From: Streptomyces hyaluromycini
Lineage (GTDB): Bacteria > Actinomycetota > Actinomycetes > Streptomycetales > Streptomycetaceae
Direction: 5' to 3'
NCBI RefSeq assembly: GCF_002217755.1
Contig: NZ_BCFL01000018.1
Span: 310,001 to 374,000 of the forward strand
Length of the DNA stretch: 64,000 nt
Positions 59,421-64,000 of the stretch are shown one piece after another. The position numbers and the translations under genes were made by a program. The notes below the pieces were generated by a model, which saw only the letters and a program-made list of their open reading frames with translations, was not told the origin of the DNA and made no database searches. Positions within the stretch are counted from its first letter, which is position 1; every line of letters begins with the position of its first letter.

Positions 59421-59975
59421 ATGACTATGACGACTTCCGCAGCAGCTCCCACTGGATCCGAAGGCGCCATAACCGCCGGCGGCACTGTGACGGATCGCCT
59501 GGTCGACGCCAACCGGACCTACGCGGGTGCCTTCACCGACCCCGGCATGGACGCCCGGCCCGTACTGCACGTGGCCGTGGTGGCCTGCATGGACGCCCGC
59601 CTCGACCTGCACGCCGCGCTCGGCCTGGAGCTCGGCGACTGCCACACCATCCGCAACGCCGGCGGTGTGGTCACCGACGACGTGATCCGCTCGCTCACCA
59701 TCAGCCAGCGCAAGCTCGGCACCCGCAGCATCGTGCTGATCCACCACACCGGCTGCGGTCTGGAGGCCCTCACGGAGGACTTCCGCACCGAGCTGGAGAT
59801 GGAGGTCGGCCAGCGCCCGGCCTGGGCGGTGGAGTCCTTCCGGGACGTCGACCAGGACGTGCGGCAGTCCATGCAGCGGGTGCGCACCTCGCCGTTCCTG
59901 CTGCACGCCGACGACGTACGCGGCTTCGTCTTCGACGTCCGCACCGGCCTCCTGCGCGAGGTCGACCCGGCCTGA
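59421..59975 (+). CDS. Beta-class carbonic anhydrase
   Basis: Interconverts CO2 and bicarbonate. The 184-aa protein holds the beta-carbonic anhydrase zinc site: Cys in VAVVACMDARLDLHAAL, with the Asp-Arg dyad, and His and Cys in VLIHHTGCGLEALTED. GDCHTIRNAGGVVTDDVIRS is the active-site entrance. It resembles the short mycobacterial Rv1284 type. ATGs occur at 59421 and 59427 and a GTG at 59406; none has a clear ribosome site, so the start is uncertain. The gene is monocistronic. Confidence 0.9.
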   Translation: MTMTTSAAAPTGSEGAITAGGTVTDRLVDANRTYAGAFTDPGMDARPVLHVAVVACMDARLDLHAALGLELGDCHTIRNAGGVVTDDVIRSLTISQRKLGTRSIVLIHHTGCGLEALTEDFRTELEMEVGQRPAWAVESFRDVDQDVRQSMQRVRTSPFLLHADDVRGFVFDVRTGLLREVDPA

Positions 59976-60368
59976 CCGGCTCCCGGCCCGGCTGCCCGCC
60001 TCGGAACCGACACCGCAGGCAGCCGGGCGCACCGGCCGCCGCCCCCCGGCCCGGACGCCTCGCCGTGCGTCCGGCGGACCGTGTCGCAGCGCGCCGATCC
60101 GGTCGCCCGGCCCGTGGAGCAGACCGCGCGCCCCGGAACACGCCCGCCGTAAGCTGTCGGCCCGCTGTCGAATAGGCGGTCGAAAGCCCGTAAGACCGAC
60201 ATAGTGCGGGCAGTTGTCCACAGGCGAGTGACACGAATCGGTAACGGCAGCAAGAATGCGGTGTGAGACGTCGCGCGGAACCATTCACGCGTGGTGTCCG
60301 TGATTCGGGGTGGGCCGGTTGTGCGAGACGACGCACCGGCCGAGCAATAACGGGCCGAGGAGGGCCGG
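59976..60368. other. Gap upstream of the MoxR operon, with a DnaA-box match
   Basis: No gene is visible. TTGTCCACA at 60214-60222 is a perfect match to the Streptomyces DnaA box, alone, with no other good box in the gap. A less GC-rich stretch at 60160-60280 (for example GTCGAATAGGCGGTCGAAAG) probably contains the promoter of the moxR gene. AGGAGG lies six bases before its GTG. Confidence 0.5.
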
Positions 60369-61408
<1,040 letters not shown>

Positions 61409-61409
<1 letters not shown>

Positions 61410-62755
61410 TGGGCGCCCCGGCGGAGGCCGACGGGGAGGAGACGGGCGGGATCCGCACGGCCCTGGCCGGGCTGACCACCCGCGGCCGCTCCTTCCTCGC
61501 GGCCGGCATCGCGGCGGTGATCTGCGCGTACATACTCGGCCAGAGCGATCTGCGCCGGGTCGGGCTGCTGCTCGCCGTGCTGCCGCTGATCTGCGCCGCC
61601 GTGCTCTACCGCACCCGCTACCGGGTGGCCGGCAGCCGACGGCTCTCCCCCGCGCGGGTGCCGGCCGGCAGCGAGGCCCGGGTCCATCTGCGGATGGACA
61701 ACGTCTCGCGGCTGCCCACCGGTCTGCTGATGCTCCAGGACCGGGTGCCCTACGTCCTCGGGCCGCGCCCGCGGTTCGTCCTGGACCGGGTGGAGCCGGG
61801 CGGCCGCCGCGAGGTGTCCTACCGGGTCCGCTCGGACCTGCGCGGCCGCTATCCGCTGGGCCCGCTCCAGCTGCGCCTGACCGACCCGTTCGGCATGTGC
61901 GAACTGACCCGTTCCTTCTCGACGTTCGACACCCTCACCGTCATCCCGAAGGTGGAGCCGCTGCCGCCGATCCGGCTCAGCGGCGAGGCGAAGGGGTACG
62001 GCGACGGGCGGCAGCGCTCACTGGCCCTGGCCGGCGAGGACGACGTGATCCCGCGCGGCTACCGCTACGGCGACGACCTGCGCCGGGTGCACTGGCGCTC
62101 CACCGCCCGCTACGGCGAGCTGATGGTGCGCCGCGAGGAGCAGCCGCAGCGCGCCCGCTGCACGGTCCTCCTTGACACCCGGGGCGGCGCCTACGAGGGA
62201 GCGGGCCCCGACTCGGCGTTCGAGTGGGCGGTGTCCGGTGCCGCCTCGGTCCTGGTCCACATGCTCGAACGCGGCTTCTCGGTCCGGCTGTTGACGGACA
62301 CCGGAAGCTCGGTGCCGGGCGAGGGCGCCGACGGCTTCGCGGGCTCCGGCCACGAGTCGGCGGAGGCGGCCGGGCTGATGATGGACACCCTGGCCGTGAT
62401 CGACCACTCGGACGGCACGGGCCTGTCCCGGGCCTACGCCGTACTGCGCGGCGGGAACGAGGGGCTGCTGGTGGCCTTCCTGGGCGACCTCGACGAGGAG
62501 CAGGCGACGGTGGCCGCGAAGATGCGCCAGCGCAGCGGCGGCGCCGTCGCCTTCGTGCTGGACCCGGACACCTGGGTCCGGGAGCCGAGCGACGTGCCCG
62601 CCCCCGGCAACGGGCACGAGGAGCGGCTGCGGATGCTGCGCGAGGCCGGCTGGACGGCCGTGAGCGTGCCGCGTGCCGCCGCGCTGACCGAGCTGTGGCG
62701 GCAGGCCGACCGGGAGCGCACCGGACTGGCCGCGCTGAGCGGGGAGGCCCGGTGA
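61409..62755 (+). CDS. DUF58 domain protein
   Basis: A 448-aa protein with two N-terminal membrane helices (FLAAGIAAVICAYILGQ and VGLLLAVLPLICAAVLY), a beta-rich middle, and the DUF58 signature GDDLRRVHWRSTARYGELMV (with upstream DVIPRGYRYG). DUF58 is followed by a VWA-like fold, here with HSD and LLVAFLGDLDEEQ segments. It is expected to work with the MoxR ATPase in the envelope; the role in Streptomyces is not known. Start ATG 61409 overlaps the preceding stop; its stop overlaps the next start. Confidence 0.92.
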
Positions 62756-64000
62756 TGAGCGGACGGGCCCGGCTCGCCCTCGCCGCGGCGGCGGCGACGC
62801 TGATGGCGTCCTGTGCCCTGCTGCCGCTGGTCTCCCCGAGTACCTGGCTGTTCCAGGCGGCGTTCCTGGTGGCGGTCCAGACGGGCGCGGGCGCGGCCGC
62901 CCGGCGGGTGCCGCTGGCCCGGCCGCTGACCGTGGCCGCGCAGGCCCTGGTCACGCTGCTGATGCTGACCGTGGTCTTCGCCCGGAGCCACGCGATCGCC
63001 GGGGTGGTCCCCGGCCCGGACACCTTCCGGTACTTCGGCGACCTGCTCCAGCAGGGCTCGGACGACGTCAGCCGGTATGCGATACCCGCGCCGCTGACGC
63101 CCGGCATCCGGCTGATGGTCGTCGGCGGGGTGCTGGTCGTCGGGCTGGTCGTGGACACCCTCGCGGTGACCTTCCGCAGCGCGGCCCCGGCCGGGCTGCC
63201 GCTGCTCGCGCTGTACTCGGTGGCGGCGGGCCTGTCCGACGGGCCGAGCGACTGGCTGTGGTTCCTGGTGGCGGCGGCCGGCTATCTGATGCTGCTGCTC
63301 GCCGAGGGCCGGGACCGGCTGTCGCAGTGGGGCCGGGTGTTCGGCGGGGCCGCGCGCACCCCGGGCGCCCAGGAGAGCGGCGCGGTGGCCCCGGTGCGCA
63401 CCGGGCGCCGGATCGGCTTCGCCGTACTGAGCGTCGCGCTGTTCGTGCCGTTGGCGATGCCCTCGATCCAGGGCGGCCTGCTGGACGGCGCCGGGGCCGG
63501 TGTCGGCGTGGGCAACGGGAACGGCGGCACGATCTCCGCGGTCAACCCGCTGGTGTCGCTGCGGGACAGCCTCAACGTGGACGAGGACCGCCAGGTGCTG
63601 TCCGTGCGGACCAGCAGCGACGACGTCTCGGACCTGTATCTGCGGATCGTCTCCCTGGACGACTTCGACGGCACCACCTGGAAGCCGGCCCAGCGGCACA
63701 TCACCGCCGTGCCGAACACGTTCCCGACCCCGGCCGGACTGAGCGGCGACGTCCGGCGGACGACGGTGAAGTCGACGATCTCGGCCGCCGACTGGTACGC
63801 CCAGGACTGGCTGCCGATGCCGTACCCGCCGAGCGGGGTGAAGGTGGCCGGCACCTGGCGCTACGAGCCCGTCGGGATGACCCTGGTCGGCGACCACGGG
63901 CAGAACACGCGCGGTGAGACCTACCAGGTCACCAGCCTGGACGTGCAGCCGACGGCGGAGCAGCTGGCCGCGGCGCCGGAGCCGACGGCGGCCATGAAGA
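62755..64000 (+). CDS. Transglutaminase-like (TgpA-type) membrane protein, N-terminal part
   Basis: The first 415 codons of a protein that runs off the window. About five or six N-terminal membrane helices (LFQAAFLVAVQTGAGAAARR; PLTVAAQALVTLLMLTVVFA; IRLMVVGGVLVVGLVVDTLA; GLPLLALYSVAAG; LWFLVAAAGYLMLLLAEG; IGFAVLSVALFVPLAMP) are followed by an outside domain starting VNPLVSLRDSLNVDEDRQVL and YLRIVSLDDFDGTTWKPAQ, matching TgpA/DUF3488 proteins. The transglutaminase catalytic triad would lie beyond 64000. ATG 62755 or GTG 62752 begins it, coupled to the DUF58 gene. Confidence 0.9.
   Translation, partial: MSGRARLALAAAAATLMASCALLPLVSPSTWLFQAAFLVAVQTGAGAAARRVPLARPLTVAAQALVTLLMLTVVFARSHAIAGVVPGPDTFRYFGDLLQQGSDDVSRYAIPAPLTPGIRLMVVGGVLVVGLVVDTLAVTFRSAAPAGLPLLALYSVAAGLSDGPSDWLWFLVAAAGYLMLLLAEGRDRLSQWGRVFGGAARTPGAQESGAVAPVRTGRRIGFAVLSVALFVPLAMPSIQGGLLDGAGAGVGVGNGNGGTISAVNPLVSLRDSLNVDEDRQVLSVRTSSDDVSDLYLRIVSLDDFDGTTWKPAQRHITAVPNTFPTPAGLSGDVRRTTVKSTISAADWYAQDWLPMPYPPSGVKVAGTWRYEPVGMTLVGDHGQNTRGETYQVTSLDVQPTAEQLAAAPEPTAAMK

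Overview
The window is very GC-rich, has the strong third-position GC bias of actinobacterial genes, uses many GTG starts, and carries genus-typical loci (a dcw cluster whose divIVA has a long Gln/Pro/Gly linker, sepF beside yggT, a histidine operon with priA). It is almost certainly a chromosomal segment from the core of a Streptomyces genome, with a gene order like the SCO2043-SCO2095 region of S. coelicolor (recalled, not searched). Most of it is housekeeping DNA; the accessory signals are one insertion element and several repeats.

Layout. 1-14 kb: the start of trpE (partial) behind hisI; a metal-binding DinB-like protein and a VOC protein; an ArsR regulator/MFS exporter pair with a 42-bp operator dyad; then a leftward, translationally coupled histidine operon hisD-hisC-hisB-(54-aa membrane protein)-hisH-priA-ridA-hisF. 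PriA links it to tryptophan synthesis. Divergent from it are an uncharacterised beta-solenoid-like membrane protein and a helical-repeat protein, followed by a Lon-N-domain protein, a YbaK deacylase and a 24-codon gene for ribosomal protein bL37. 14-23 kb: an ABC exporter with a membrane partner, an NYN-domain protein, a 58-aa protein with its own ribosome site and terminator, and dnaE. 23-34 kb: a DUF2252 gene with a solo tnpB element (IS200/IS605 superfamily) inserted exactly at its stop codon, a small membrane protein, a DsbA-like protein, phoD with a probable PHO box, a dienelactone hydrolase, a MscS channel, an SDR, and a Na+/H+ antiporter followed by five perfect 26-bp tandem repeats.

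34-60 kb: a GNAT acetyltransferase, a RluD-type pseudouridine synthase, lspA, a DksA/TraR protein with a histone-H1-like tail, and ileS behind a translational T-box, converging on the leftward division and cell-wall cluster rsmH-ftsL-ftsI-murE-murF-mraY-murD-ftsW-murG-ftsQ-ftsZ-pgeF-yggS-sepF-yggT-divIVA. This encodes peptidoglycan precursor synthesis, septal synthases, the Z-ring, its membrane anchor and the polar-growth scaffold. 60-64 kb: a beta-carbonic anhydrase and the start of a MoxR ATPase / DUF58 / transglutaminase operon that runs off the end.

No tRNA, rRNA, CRISPR array, prophage or biosynthetic cluster was seen. The least explained pieces are the tnpB insertion with its predicted guide RNA, the 26-bp array, the interspersed repeat family at 17.2 and 40.9 kb, the chimeric DksA protein and several palindromic operators with no assigned regulator.
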